Assembly: GCA_018658105.1 (NCBI GenBank)
Contig: JABHVW010000014.1
Coordinates: 53,098-117,097 of the forward strand
Direction: 5' to 3'
Source of the DNA: Candidatus Peregrinibacteria bacterium
Lineage (GTDB): Bacteria > Patescibacteriota > Gracilibacteria > UBA1369 > 2-02-FULL-48-14
Length of the DNA: 64,000 nt
In this document: positions 23,410-31,334 of the stretch, in pieces
Position numbering within the stretch: position 1 is the first letter of the stretch
How the letters are laid out: each line of letters begins with the position of its first letter
Notes under the pieces: generated by a model
The model's database searches: none
The model's input: only the letters and a program-made list of their open reading frames with translations
Told to the model about the DNA's origin: nothing
Made by a program: the position numbers and the translations under genes

Positions 23410-24612
23410 ATGATAAATTCAGGTGATACAGCTTTCGTTCTTCTTTCAGCGGCTCTTGTTGCTTTAATGACTCCAGGTCTTGCGTTTTTTTATGGAGGAC
23501 TGGTTAAACGTAAACATGTGCTTACGATTATGATGCAAAGTTTTATTGCTATGGGTTTGATTAGTTTCTTTTGGTTGTTGTTTAGTTTTTCTTTAGCTTT
23601 TGGTGGTGATGTTGGTAGTGTGATTGGAAATTTTGATTATGCCTTGTTGAGAAATGTTGGAATGGAGCCTGTCGAAGGATTTGGTGACATCCCGTTTTAT
23701 GCATTTTTTGCATTCCAGATGATGTTTGCAATTATTGCTCCGGCTTTGATGACGGGTGCATTTGTTGATCGAATGCGTTTTAAGGCTTATTTAATATTTT
23801 TGGTGCTGTGGAGTATTTTGGTTTACGCGCCAATTGCTCATTGGGTGTGGGGTGGAGGATTTATGTCTGATTGGGGAGCGCTCGATTTTGCAGGTGGTTT
23901 GGTGATTCATATTAGTGCAGGTTTTGGTGCTTTGGCATCTATTTTTGTGCTTGGTAAAAGACGACATAGTAATCATGAATTTCATAATTTGCCTTATGTG
24001 GCTTTAGGCACTGCATTACTTTGGTTTGGTTGGTTTGGTTTCAATTCTGGAAGTGCGCTTGGTGCAAATGCGCAAGCTGCTTTGGCTTTTGTGAATACTG
24101 ATATTGCTGCGTCTGCAGCTATGGTTGGTTGGCTTTTTCTTTCTTGGTTTCACTCTGGTAAGCCGAGCATGGTTGGTGCACTAACTGGTGCAATAGCTGG
24201 TTTAGTTGCTGTTACACCGGCTGCTGGGTTTGTTGAACCTTGGTCTGCCTTAATAATTGGTTTAGTTGCTTCTATTGTTTGTTACTACGCCGTGCAATTT
24301 AGAATTCGAACGAAATGGGATGATGCTCTAGATGTTTGGGCTGTTCATGGAATGGGTGGTGTTGTTGGTGCAATTTTGACTGGTGTGTTTGCTGTTGAAA
24401 GGCTGGGTGGCACTAGCGGTTTAATTGAAGGTAGTGGTGCTGCATTTTTGGCGAATTTTTATTCGACAATTGTAGCTGGTTCATTTGCATTTATTATGAC
24501 TTATTTGATTTTGAAATTTATTGGTCTATTTATGAATCTTAAAATTTCTGTTTATGAATTGGAACAAGGTTTAGATAAAGCAATGCATGGGGAGGATGCT
24601 TATGATTTTTGA
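23410..24612 (+). CDS. amtB: Ammonium transporter
   Basis: A 400-residue Amt/Mep/Rh channel with 11 transmembrane segments. Signature blocks include TPGLAFFYGGLVKRKHVL at the start, the first pore His in GGLVIHISAG (near residue 166) and the second in AVHGMGGVVG (near 312). The W-rich AHWVWGGGFM and FGWFGFNSGSA stretches match ammonium-specific Amt proteins. No PII (glnK) gene is beside it, whereas amtB and glnK usually occur together. The short tail (KISVYELEQGLDKAMHGEDAYD) carries the GLD-type motif that PII or other regulators contact. Confidence 0.95.
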   Translation: MINSGDTAFVLLSAALVALMTPGLAFFYGGLVKRKHVLTIMMQSFIAMGLISFFWLLFSFSLAFGGDVGSVIGNFDYALLRNVGMEPVEGFGDIPFYAFFAFQMMFAIIAPALMTGAFVDRMRFKAYLIFLVLWSILVYAPIAHWVWGGGFMSDWGALDFAGGLVIHISAGFGALASIFVLGKRRHSNHEFHNLPYVALGTALLWFGWFGFNSGSALGANAQAALAFVNTDIAASAAMVGWLFLSWFHSGKPSMVGALTGAIAGLVAVTPAAGFVEPWSALIIGLVASIVCYYAVQFRIRTKWDDALDVWAVHGMGGVVGAILTGVFAVERLGGTSGLIEGSGAAFLANFYSTIVAGSFAFIMTYLILKFIGLFMNLKISVYELEQGLDKAMHGEDAYDF

Positions 24613-24670
24613 TGTAGTTCTTGCGTAACCAGGAGAAAACTGTGATAATTCCGGGGTAATAATTTTGAAT

Positions 24671-25495
24671 ATGAAAATTTTAATATTTGGTAAGGGTTAT
24701 ATAGGTCATAAGTTTACTGATTTTTTTGGTGATAAAGCTGTGCTTTCAGATGTTCGTATTGAAAACTACTCTGAAGTTAAGGCTGAAATTGAGAAACAAA
24801 TGCCGGATGTTGTTATTAATTGTGCAGGTAAAACTGGCCGTCCAAATGTTGATTGGTGTGAAGATAATAAAATGGAAACTATGGCTTCGAACGTTCTTGC
24901 GCCATTAATTCTTGCGCGTGCCTGTGAAGCGCTAGATGTTTATATGGTGCATATTGGAAGTGGATGTGTTTATGAGGGTGGTTTTGAAAAAGGTTTTGTT
25001 GAAGGGGATGAGCCGAATTTTGATGGTAGTTTCTATTCAAGAACGAAAGCAATTTCTGAATCGATGCTAAAGGAATTTCCGGTTTTGCAGCTTCGTATTC
25101 GTATGCCATTTGATAGTGAGCCTGGTCCGCGAAATTTTGTAACTAAAATTGTAAAATACGATAAGGTAATTTCTGTGCCGAATTCTATTACAATTATGGA
25201 TGATTTTTTTCCAGCTGCTGAAAAACTAATCGAGAAGCGTGCGACAGGTGTATATAATATGACGAATCCGGGTGTAATTGATCACAGTGAGATTTTAGAT
25301 ATGTATAAAGAGCTTGTTGATCCAAACTATGATTATGTTTTATTTTCTTTAGAGGATTTAGAAAAAATCACTGCTGCTCGTCGTTCGAACTGTGGGCTTT
25401 CAACTGGCAAATTAGAAAATGAAGGAATTTTTATGCGTCCAGTTCGTGAAGCTGTGCGAGATAGCTTGATCAAGTATAGGTCACATATGCTATAG
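24671..25495 (+). CDS. NRS/ER-type 4-keto-rhamnose epimerase/reductase homologue
   Basis: A 275-residue short-chain dehydrogenase with the nucleotide loop IFGKGYIG, the catalytic Ser/Tyr-x3-Lys in HIGSGCVYE and FYSRTKA, and a distinctive series of blocks: CAGKTGRPNVDWCEDNK, LRIRMPFD, PRNFVTKIVKYDKV, PNSITIMDD and TGVYNMTNPGVIDHSEIL. From memory these blocks align with the plant bifunctional UDP-4-keto-6-deoxyglucose 3,5-epimerase/4-reductase (NRS/ER), more than with RfbD. It would make activated L-rhamnose or a related deoxy sugar for the envelope. A TTG start at 24665 is possible; I chose the ATG that begins MKILIFG. Confidence 0.8.
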   Translation: MKILIFGKGYIGHKFTDFFGDKAVLSDVRIENYSEVKAEIEKQMPDVVINCAGKTGRPNVDWCEDNKMETMASNVLAPLILARACEALDVYMVHIGSGCVYEGGFEKGFVEGDEPNFDGSFYSRTKAISESMLKEFPVLQLRIRMPFDSEPGPRNFVTKIVKYDKVISVPNSITIMDDFFPAAEKLIEKRATGVYNMTNPGVIDHSEILDMYKELVDPNYDYVLFSLEDLEKITAARRSNCGLSTGKLENEGIFMRPVREAVRDSLIKYRSHML

Positions 25496-25502
25496 TTGTT
25501 TC

Positions 25503-26627
25503 ATGCCACGAAAGAAAAAGACAGTTATGAAAGATTTGGTTTTGCCCGAGTTCACGCGGTACTTTTTTCTGATTGCGATTATTACCGTACTCTTGCTATT
25601 TACTTGGGTGATCTCACCATTTTTTAATATTTTGGTGTATGCATCTTTGATTGCAGTGGTTTTTCATCCTGCATATAAATGGATATTAAAGAAACTGAGA
25701 GGCTATGAGGGGATTTCTGCATTTTTTGCTACGAGCTTGGTGCTTTTGATTTTACTTGCACCGCTGACTTTATTTACGATTTTCCTCGCACAAGAGGCTG
25801 TAGATGCATATCAAGTTTTTGAGGTGAAAATATCTGAATTTAATTTTAATTCAGTAGATTTTCAGAAGTTAAATGAGCTGCCATGGGTTGGAGAATTCTT
25901 ACAAACTCAATCTGAAAAATATGGCTTTCAAGAGTTTTTAGATACTGTTGAAATAGATGTGTTCTCAATTGTACAAGATGTTGGTGAGGCGGTGAGTACT
26001 TTTATTGTTAGTCAAACTGGGAATATAGTTTTCAGTCTGGGGACAACGGTAATGAACTTTTTCATTCTGCTTTTAACTTTATTCTTCTTCTTTAGGGATG
26101 GTGATAAAGTTGTTGATTTTATTAAAGAGATTAGTCCATTGCCAAAGAATCATGAAAATGAAATTGAGGAAAAATTAAAGGAAACTATTCATGGCATTGT
26201 AATTGGGAATTTTGGTACTTCGCTTTTGCAGGGTGTGGTAGGTGGAATTGGTTTCGCTATTGCAGGTGTTGATCATGTGATTTTTTGGACAACGGTGATG
26301 GTTTTCACTTCTTTGATTCCGTATGTAGGTGCTTCGATAATTTGGGCGCCTGTTGCGCTTGCACTCATTTTACAGGGTGATGCTTCTGCCTTTGGTTGGT
26401 TCTTAGGTATTTGGGGTGTGTTTGCGGTTTCTTCTGTTGATAACTTTGCTAGGCCAATACTGATTGGTGGTAGTGCAAAAATGCATCCACTTTCTACTTT
26501 CTTGGTAGTGCTTGGTGGAATATTGATTTTTGGTATCAAAGGGATAATCTTTGGTCCTCTAATTCTAAGTCTGACCATTACAATCATCCATATATATCAG
26601 CTTGAATATAAAGACGTACTCGGTTAA
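25503..26627 (+). CDS. AI-2E (PerM/TqsA) family permease
   Basis: A 374-residue membrane protein with two N-terminal helices, a long extracytoplasmic segment (residues 85-165) and five to six C-terminal helices. Family blocks include FFRDGDKVVDFIKEISPLP, GIVIGNFGTSLLQGVVGGIGF and SVDNFARPILIGGSAKMHPL. The family has members exporting autoinducer-2 and members acting as Na+/H+ antiporters, so the substrate is open. TGCTATAGT (hexamer 25491-25496) lies 6 bases before the ATG and overlaps the end of the preceding gene. The last codons are the start of a 25-bp inverted repeat. Confidence 0.88.
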   Translation: MPRKKKTVMKDLVLPEFTRYFFLIAIITVLLLFTWVISPFFNILVYASLIAVVFHPAYKWILKKLRGYEGISAFFATSLVLLILLAPLTLFTIFLAQEAVDAYQVFEVKISEFNFNSVDFQKLNELPWVGEFLQTQSEKYGFQEFLDTVEIDVFSIVQDVGEAVSTFIVSQTGNIVFSLGTTVMNFFILLLTLFFFFRDGDKVVDFIKEISPLPKNHENEIEEKLKETIHGIVIGNFGTSLLQGVVGGIGFAIAGVDHVIFWTTVMVFTSLIPYVGASIIWAPVALALILQGDASAFGWFLGIWGVFAVSSVDNFARPILIGGSAKMHPLSTFLVVLGGILIFGIKGIIFGPLILSLTITIIHIYQLEYKDVLG

Positions 26628-26698
26628 TAAGTAGTTTTGTTATTAGCGCTCCAGGCCGCTAGGCCGAGTCTTACTAATAACAAAACTACTTATTAACC
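26622..26698. repeat. Perfect 25-bp inverted repeat around a 27-base G+C-rich loop
   Basis: The arms are 26622-26646 and 26674-26698 (25 of 25 paired). The left arm includes the last Gly codon and stop of the permease gene, so the right arm is an inverted copy of coding sequence. The loop holds the dispersed core repeat (GGCCGCTAGGCC). It could act as a terminator, but there is no T-run. Confidence 0.9.
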
Positions 26699-26849
26699 TT
26701 TGAAAACGCTCCAGGCCGCTAGGCCGAGTCTTACTAATAACAAAACTACTTATTAACCTTTGAAAACGCTCCAGGCCGCTAGGCCGAGTCTTACTAATAA
26801 CAAAACTACTTATTAACCTTTAAAAGCGCTCCAGGCCGCTAGGCCGAGT
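26646..26849. repeat. 60-bp tandem repeat array, about 3.4 copies
   Basis: Units start at about 26646, 26706, 26766 and 26826 and are identical over nearly the full 60 bases. Each carries the 29-30-bp core (CGCTCCAGGCCGCTAGGCCG and onward) plus the inverted right arm of the adjoining hairpin. The last, partial unit supplies the stop codon and final residues of pepA on the minus strand. Confidence 0.95.
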
Positions 26850-28281
26850 GTTTTTCAGCTAGTTTGATGAATGTGCGTAATGCTGCACCTGTTGCACCGT
26901 ATTTTGTAGTTGAGTTTGGTTTATCTGCCCATGCAGTGCCGCCAATATCGAAATGTGCCCAATCTACTTTATCTACAAAATTGCTTAAGAATGCGCCGCC
27001 CATTGTTGAGCCGGCACGAACGCCATTCACGCTATTTTTTAAATCGGTGAAGTCACCTTTGCATGCGCTAATGAAGTCTGGGCTTAAAGGTAGCTGCCAT
27101 GATCTTTCATTTGCTTCTTTTGATAGCTTTAGAATTTGGTCAATTAGCTTTTGTTTGTTCCCCATAACACCAGTGATGTGGTAGCCAAGGGCCACACTAA
27201 CTGCACCTGTTAAGGTAGCAATATTTATCATCATTTTTGGTTTGAGTTTTGCTTCAGTGTAAGCGAGGCCATCTGCAAGAACTAGTCTGCCTTCTGCATC
27301 TGTGTTTGTTACCTCGACTGTTTTTCCGTTATACATTTTGAGTACATCGCCAGGGCGAGTTGCTCTGTCTGAAACGGCATTTTCTGCACAGCAAAGAACT
27401 GCCACAAAATGGCCAGGCATTTTTGCTGCTGCAATAGCTTCAATAGCACCGAGAACTGTTGCTGCACCTGCCATATCTTGCTTCATGGTTTCCATGTAGC
27501 CAGTTGGTTTTAGGTTTAAACCGCCAGTGTCGAAAACTATTCCTTTGCCTACAAATGCAATGCTTGCTTGTTTTGCTTTGCTCTTGTGTTTGTACTCCAT
27601 AATAACCATTCGTGGGCCAACTTCTGCGCCTTTACCAACGCCGATTAATCCGCCACAACCCATTTTTTCTAGTTTCTTTTCGTCGAAAACAGTTACTTTC
27701 ATTTTATATTTTTTCCCAATTTCTTTTGCGCGATTTACCAGGTCTTGAGTATTTAAGTCACCGGCTGGAGTATTTACTAAATCACGAGTAGTTTTTTGAC
27801 CTTGGTTGAATGCTAGTAATTTAGTTAGATTTGCTTTCTTTTCAGTTAAGAATGTTAAGTTTGTGAGCTTAACTGCTTTTTTGTCTTCTTTTTTATAATC
27901 TTTGAATTCGTAAGCACCTAACATGAATCCTTGAGCAAGTGCTTCGAACTCATCTTTGCTGGTGAATATTAATGCGGATTTTTTTCCTTTAGTGTGAGCA
28001 GATAAAGTTCCTCCCAATTTTTCAACTGCACTTGGCATTTGTTTCTTTTTATTTCCTCTTCCAATTACTACGACACTTTTGAAGCCACCTTTTTTAGGGT
28101 AGAGCTTTAAACTTTGACCTTTTGCTCCTGTAAAATCTTTTGCTTTGATTCTATCTGCAATTTCTTTGCTAGATTCACTTCCTAAAGCTTTTTTATGTTC
28201 GCTTGATAGATTTTCTTTTTCAAAAAGTGTTAGCAGAAAAACATCTGCTTTTATGGCTTTGGAGGAAGTTTGAATTTTCAT
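26839..28281 (-). CDS. pepA: Leucyl aminopeptidase (M17)
   Basis: A 480-residue cytosolic metallo-aminopeptidase that trims N-terminal residues from peptides. The C-terminal catalytic domain (from about residue 180) has the metal- and substrate-binding Lys in FVGKGIVFDTGGLNLKP, DMAGAA, and the family signature NTDAEGRLVLADGL. The N-terminal macro-like domain is intact, so the length is normal. The last three residues (His-Ser-Ala) and the TAG stop are encoded by the tandem repeat. The original C-terminus was probably replaced when the repeat inserted. Confidence 0.95.
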   Translation of the reverse strand: MKIQTSSKAIKADVFLLTLFEKENLSSEHKKALGSESSKEIADRIKAKDFTGAKGQSLKLYPKKGGFKSVVVIGRGNKKKQMPSAVEKLGGTLSAHTKGKKSALIFTSKDEFEALAQGFMLGAYEFKDYKKEDKKAVKLTNLTFLTEKKANLTKLLAFNQGQKTTRDLVNTPAGDLNTQDLVNRAKEIGKKYKMKVTVFDEKKLEKMGCGGLIGVGKGAEVGPRMVIMEYKHKSKAKQASIAFVGKGIVFDTGGLNLKPTGYMETMKQDMAGAATVLGAIEAIAAAKMPGHFVAVLCCAENAVSDRATRPGDVLKMYNGKTVEVTNTDAEGRLVLADGLAYTEAKLKPKMMINIATLTGAVSVALGYHITGVMGNKQKLIDQILKLSKEANERSWQLPLSPDFISACKGDFTDLKNSVNGVRAGSTMGGAFLSNFVDKVDWAHFDIGGTAWADKPNSTTKYGATGAALRTFIKLAEKHSA

Positions 28282-28327
28282 ATATGCAAAAAATTAAATG
28301 GTAAGTTCAAATTACTAGAGATTTGAT

Positions 28328-28681
28328 TTAAGGTAAAGCAGTGGTTAATTCTGGGCTTAAATGTTGTCTATCTTTAAAGCTTTCTTTTAAGCCATGCCAG
28401 TGGTTTATTTCATTTTCACCAAGTTTCCAGCAGAAGAAAACTGCTTTCTCATTGTGATAACCCGGGAAATCCATAATTCCGTTTTGTATATCTCTACAGA
28501 AACAACCTACCTGTTGGAGTTCTTTTAGGGCATATTCAATTTTTTCTAAAATTGGATGTACGTTTTCACCAAGAATATTTTTTTCATTACTTTCTACCCA
28601 TAACTTCCTTAAATCTTCAGCAATTGGGCGCACGAAACATAGAGCTCGATTTGCCTGCTCCAATGTGAATATTTGTGACAT
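28328..28681 (-). CDS. DUF2203-family protein
   Basis: A 117-residue protein of the DUF2203 family. It has an N-terminal helical part (FTLEQANRALCFVRPIAEDL) and the conserved stretch CRDIQNGIMDFPGYHNEKAVFFCWKLGENEINHWHG. The Cys, Asp and His residues suggest a possible metal site, but the function is unknown. On the minus strand TAAAGT (28688-28693) lies 6 bases before the ATG, suggesting a leaderless mRNA. Confidence 0.82.
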   Translation of the reverse strand: MSQIFTLEQANRALCFVRPIAEDLRKLWVESNEKNILGENVHPILEKIEYALKELQQVGCFCRDIQNGIMDFPGYHNEKAVFFCWKLGENEINHWHGLKESFKDRQHLSPELTTALP

Positions 28682-28726
28682 AGTTTTACTTTACTCTAAC
28701 TTAATAACGTTTGACTAGCCGATCTG

Positions 28727-29158
28727 TTACAGATTTCTTAATTCCTCTAGGATTTCTTTAGTGTGGCCGAGCACTTTTACTTTACGCCATGATTGCAAAA
28801 TCTTTCCATTTGGGTCGATTAAAAATGTTGATCGTTCGATTCCCATATATTTTTTTCCGAACATGTTTTTTTCTTTAAGCACACCAAATGCATTAACTAA
28901 TTTTAAGTCTTCATCTGCAATAAGTTCGTATGGCAGGTTAAATTTATCTACAAATTTTTCATGTGATTTTTCTGAATCTTTGCTTACCCCAACGATAACT
29001 GCATTTAGATCTGAAAAATCTGATTGATGGTCGCGAAAACTACATGCTTCAAGGGTGCAGCCTGGAGTGTTGTCTTTAGGGTAAAAAAATAAAATAAGGT
29101 ATTTGCCTTCTGTTGATTTTAAACCTAAGTCTGGAATTTGGTCGCCGGTATTAAGCAT
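28727..29158 (-). CDS. bcp: Thioredoxin-dependent peroxiredoxin (Bcp/PrxQ)
   Basis: A 143-residue peroxidase that reduces H2O2 and organic peroxides with thioredoxin electrons. The active site is FYPKDNTPGCTLEACSFRD, with both the peroxidatic Cys and the resolving Cys five residues later (atypical 2-Cys PrxQ). It is divergent from sod across only 38 bases. On the minus strand TAATAT (29165-29170) lies 6 bases before the ATG, next to a shared palindromic operator. Thioredoxin reductase (31529) is probably its electron source through a thioredoxin not in this window. Confidence 0.95.
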   Translation of the reverse strand: MLNTGDQIPDLGLKSTEGKYLILFFYPKDNTPGCTLEACSFRDHQSDFSDLNAVIVGVSKDSEKSHEKFVDKFNLPYELIADEDLKLVNAFGVLKEKNMFGKKYMGIERSTFLIDPNGKILQSWRKVKVLGHTKEILEELRNL

Positions 29159-29164
29159 GCTAAA

Positions 29165-29190
29165 ATATTATTGATAATCATTACTAATAT
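29165..29190. promoter_or_regulatory. Shared PerR/Fur-like operator between two divergent leaderless promoters (bcp, sod)
   Basis: The palindrome TTGATAATCATTACTAA (29171-29187) lies directly between TAATAT on the minus strand (29165-29170, 6 bases before the bcp ATG) and TAATAT on the plus strand (29185-29190, 6 bases before the sod ATG). A repressor here would block both promoters. The related site TTAGTAATCGTTACTAA lies before ahpC. Confidence 0.7.
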
Positions 29191-29196
29191 AGATTT

Positions 29197-29781
29197 ATGA
29201 CACATATTACACAAGATTTTTCTCATTTATTGGGAAGTTTGAAAGGTATTTCAGAGGCGCAACTTTCTGCACATTTTAAATTGTATGAAGGTTATGTAAA
29301 AAAGTTGAATGAAATTGAAGAGAAGTTAGTGACTGCAGATAGGGCGGCCACAAATTATTCATATGGTGAATATAGTGAGTTGAAGCGGCGCGAGGCTGTT
29401 GCTTTTAACGGTTCATATTTGCACCAAATGTATTTTGAAAATTTGAGTGGGGAAGAGTCTGCTCCATCTGAAGCTTTGGCTGCAGAAATTGAAAAAGTGT
29501 TTGGAAGCATGGAGAATTGGGTGACTGATGTTAAGGCTGCAGCGGCTGCTACACCGGGTTGGCTTTTATTAACTTGGAATCTAGTTGATAAGAAATTGCA
29601 CAATTACATAATGTATGAACACCATATTGGTTTGCCTGTTCATCAGGTTCCAGTAATGGCGCTTGATTGTTGGGAGCATGCATTTATGATTGATTTTGGC
29701 ACGAAAAAAGCTGAATATCTTACTGCATTTCTAGATAATTTAGACTGGAATGTGATAAATGAAAGGTTTGGGAATCTTTAG
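29197..29781 (+). CDS. Fe/Mn superoxide dismutase
   Basis: A 194-residue SOD that converts superoxide to H2O2 and oxygen. The four metal ligands are readable: His in SAHFKLYEGYVKK, His in NGSYLHQMYFENL, and Asp and His in ALDCWEHAFMIDFG. TPGWLLLTWN corresponds to the usual active-site Trp region. The sequence is rather diverged, so metal preference (Fe or Mn) cannot be assigned. It is divergent from bcp under a shared operator, and its end overlaps the convergent nrnA-like gene by 4 bases. Confidence 0.92.
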   Translation: MTHITQDFSHLLGSLKGISEAQLSAHFKLYEGYVKKLNEIEEKLVTADRAATNYSYGEYSELKRREAVAFNGSYLHQMYFENLSGEESAPSEALAAEIEKVFGSMENWVTDVKAAAAATPGWLLLTWNLVDKKLHNYIMYEHHIGLPVHQVPVMALDCWEHAFMIDFGTKKAEYLTAFLDNLDWNVINERFGNL

Positions 29782-30740
29782 TTTATAATCCAGCTGATTC
29801 TTTCTTTGATCTTTCCAGGTATGGTGAATCCTGAGGCTTTTTTGTGACCGCCTCCGCCGAATAAGCTGGCCATTTCAGAAAGATCTATGTCGTCATTTTG
29901 AGTGCGGAATGAGCCTTTGATGTTTCCTTTGAGATCTTCTGTTAAAAGCATGCAGAACTTTGCTTCTGGTACGTGGTTTAAATAATTGATTACACCAGAT
30001 AAATCTGTGAGCTCTGCGTTGATTTCTTTATAATCTTCTTCTGTTACGGCAGAAACTATGGCTTGTTTATTATTCATTGATGCGCGACTGAGTACTCGTC
30101 CCCAAAGCTGTAATTGTTCGATTCTTGAGTTGTTGAATTGTTTTTTTACGCACATTTCATGGTCGGCGCCGATGGCTTTTAACCTTGCGGCGATGCGAAG
30201 TGTTTGAGGGCAGGTGTTTGAGTGCATAAATGAGCCGGTGTCGTAATAAAGGCCGTGCATCATAGCTGTTGCCATGCTTTTTGTTATTTCCCAGCCGAAT
30301 GTTGTGAACATGAGGAAGAGAATGAAACAGGTGGATGGTGTTTCGGGCATTACAATATTTATATTTCCAAAAAAATCGTTACTTTGATGATGGTCGATAT
30401 TGATTAATTTTACTTTGTTTCGATCTAGAAGTTCAGGTTTGTCTACATGAAAGCCGAGTAATTTATGACTTCCACAGTCGACACTAATTATTAGATCCCA
30501 TTCGTTTGGAGTGAAATCGTTTACGAAGTTTTCGTAATATTTTAAGAAGTCGCAATCTAGTGGTGGTGGATCAACGCAGGCTGAAATAACGGTTTTACCA
30601 ATTGCTTCTAGAGCTTCGCGTAAAGCAATATTTGCCCCGACGGCATCTGCGTCGGGGTTTTTGTGCGAGATTATTACAATGCGCTGGGCAGCGTAAATTA
30701 ATTTTTTAGCATTTTCGAATTCGGCTAGATGTGCACTCAT
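29778..30740 (-). CDS. DHH-family oligoribonuclease/phosphatase (NrnA-like)
   Basis: A 320-residue DHH/DHHA1 phosphoesterase of the NrnA type, which degrades short RNA pieces and may dephosphorylate pAp. Motifs are SHKNPDADAVGAN (I), SVDCGS (II), NIDHHQSN (III, the DHH), and the DHHA1 substrate motif GGGGHKKASGF near the C-terminus. It lies 33 bases downstream of ahpC on the same strand and may be co-transcribed. Together with RNase Y it would complete mRNA turnover. Confidence 0.92.
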   Translation of the reverse strand: MSAHLAEFENAKKLIYAAQRIVIISHKNPDADAVGANIALREALEAIGKTVISACVDPPPLDCDFLKYYENFVNDFTPNEWDLIISVDCGSHKLLGFHVDKPELLDRNKVKLINIDHHQSNDFFGNINIVMPETPSTCFILFLMFTTFGWEITKSMATAMMHGLYYDTGSFMHSNTCPQTLRIAARLKAIGADHEMCVKKQFNNSRIEQLQLWGRVLSRASMNNKQAIVSAVTEEDYKEINAELTDLSGVINYLNHVPEAKFCMLLTEDLKGNIKGSFRTQNDDIDLSEMASLFGGGGHKKASGFTIPGKIKERISWIIN

Positions 30741-30773
30741 ATATTTAGATAAGAGCTCATCCTAAACCTAAAC

Positions 30774-31322
30774 TTAGGCTTTTCCAAGTGTTTCGCCTCC
30801 TGGGTTCCAGTTTACAGGGCAAAGTTCACCAGTTTGAGCAGCTTTTACAACACGAATTACTTCGTCTACGTTTCGGCCAATGCTGTTATCGTGAACAATT
30901 GAGATTTTCAAAACACCTTCTGGATCGATTACAAATACTCCACGAGTTGAGATTCCTTCTTCTTCAAGAAGAACACCATATTTCCAGCTGATTTCATGAG
31001 TCATATCTGCAAGCATTCCGAATTTCATTTCACCAAGACCATTCTTTTTCCATGCTAGGTGGGAGTGAACGCTATCTGTTGAAACAGAAAGTACTTCAGT
31101 ATTCATGCCTTGAAATTTTTCATATGCGTCGTTGAATGCCGTGATTTCAGTTGGGCAAATAAATGTGAAGTCGAGAGGGTAGAAGAAAAGAACCACCCAT
31201 TTGCCTCGGTAATCACTGAGCGAAACTTTTTTGAATTCCTCGCCGAAAACTCCTTCAGCTGTGAAGTCAGGAGCCATTTTTGCAACTTGTGCAAGATCTT
31301 GGTCGTTATTACAACATCCCAT
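30774..31322 (-). CDS. ahpC: Typical 2-Cys peroxiredoxin (AhpC-like)
   Basis: A 182-residue peroxidase. The peroxidatic Cys is in YPLDFTFICPTEITAF and the resolving Cys in GELCPVNWNPGGETL. The N-terminus MGCCNNDQ has an unusual Cys pair. No ahpF is present, but a thioredoxin reductase lies 200 bases upstream. On the minus strand the palindrome at 31338-31354 overlaps a TAATTA -10 box (31335-31340) 12 bases before the ATG, so peroxide-responsive repression is likely. Confidence 0.95.
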   Translation of the reverse strand: MGCCNNDQDLAQVAKMAPDFTAEGVFGEEFKKVSLSDYRGKWVVLFFYPLDFTFICPTEITAFNDAYEKFQGMNTEVLSVSTDSVHSHLAWKKNGLGEMKFGMLADMTHEISWKYGVLLEEEGISTRGVFVIDPEGVLKISIVHDNSIGRNVDEVIRVVKAAQTGELCPVNWNPGGETLGKA

Positions 31323-31334
31323 AATAAATTTTGT

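Noticed and set aside
26646..26849. CRISPR-like array of regularly spaced repeats
   Set aside because: The 60-bp units are identical over their whole length, so there are no unique spacers, and no cas gene is present. It is a tandem repeat.
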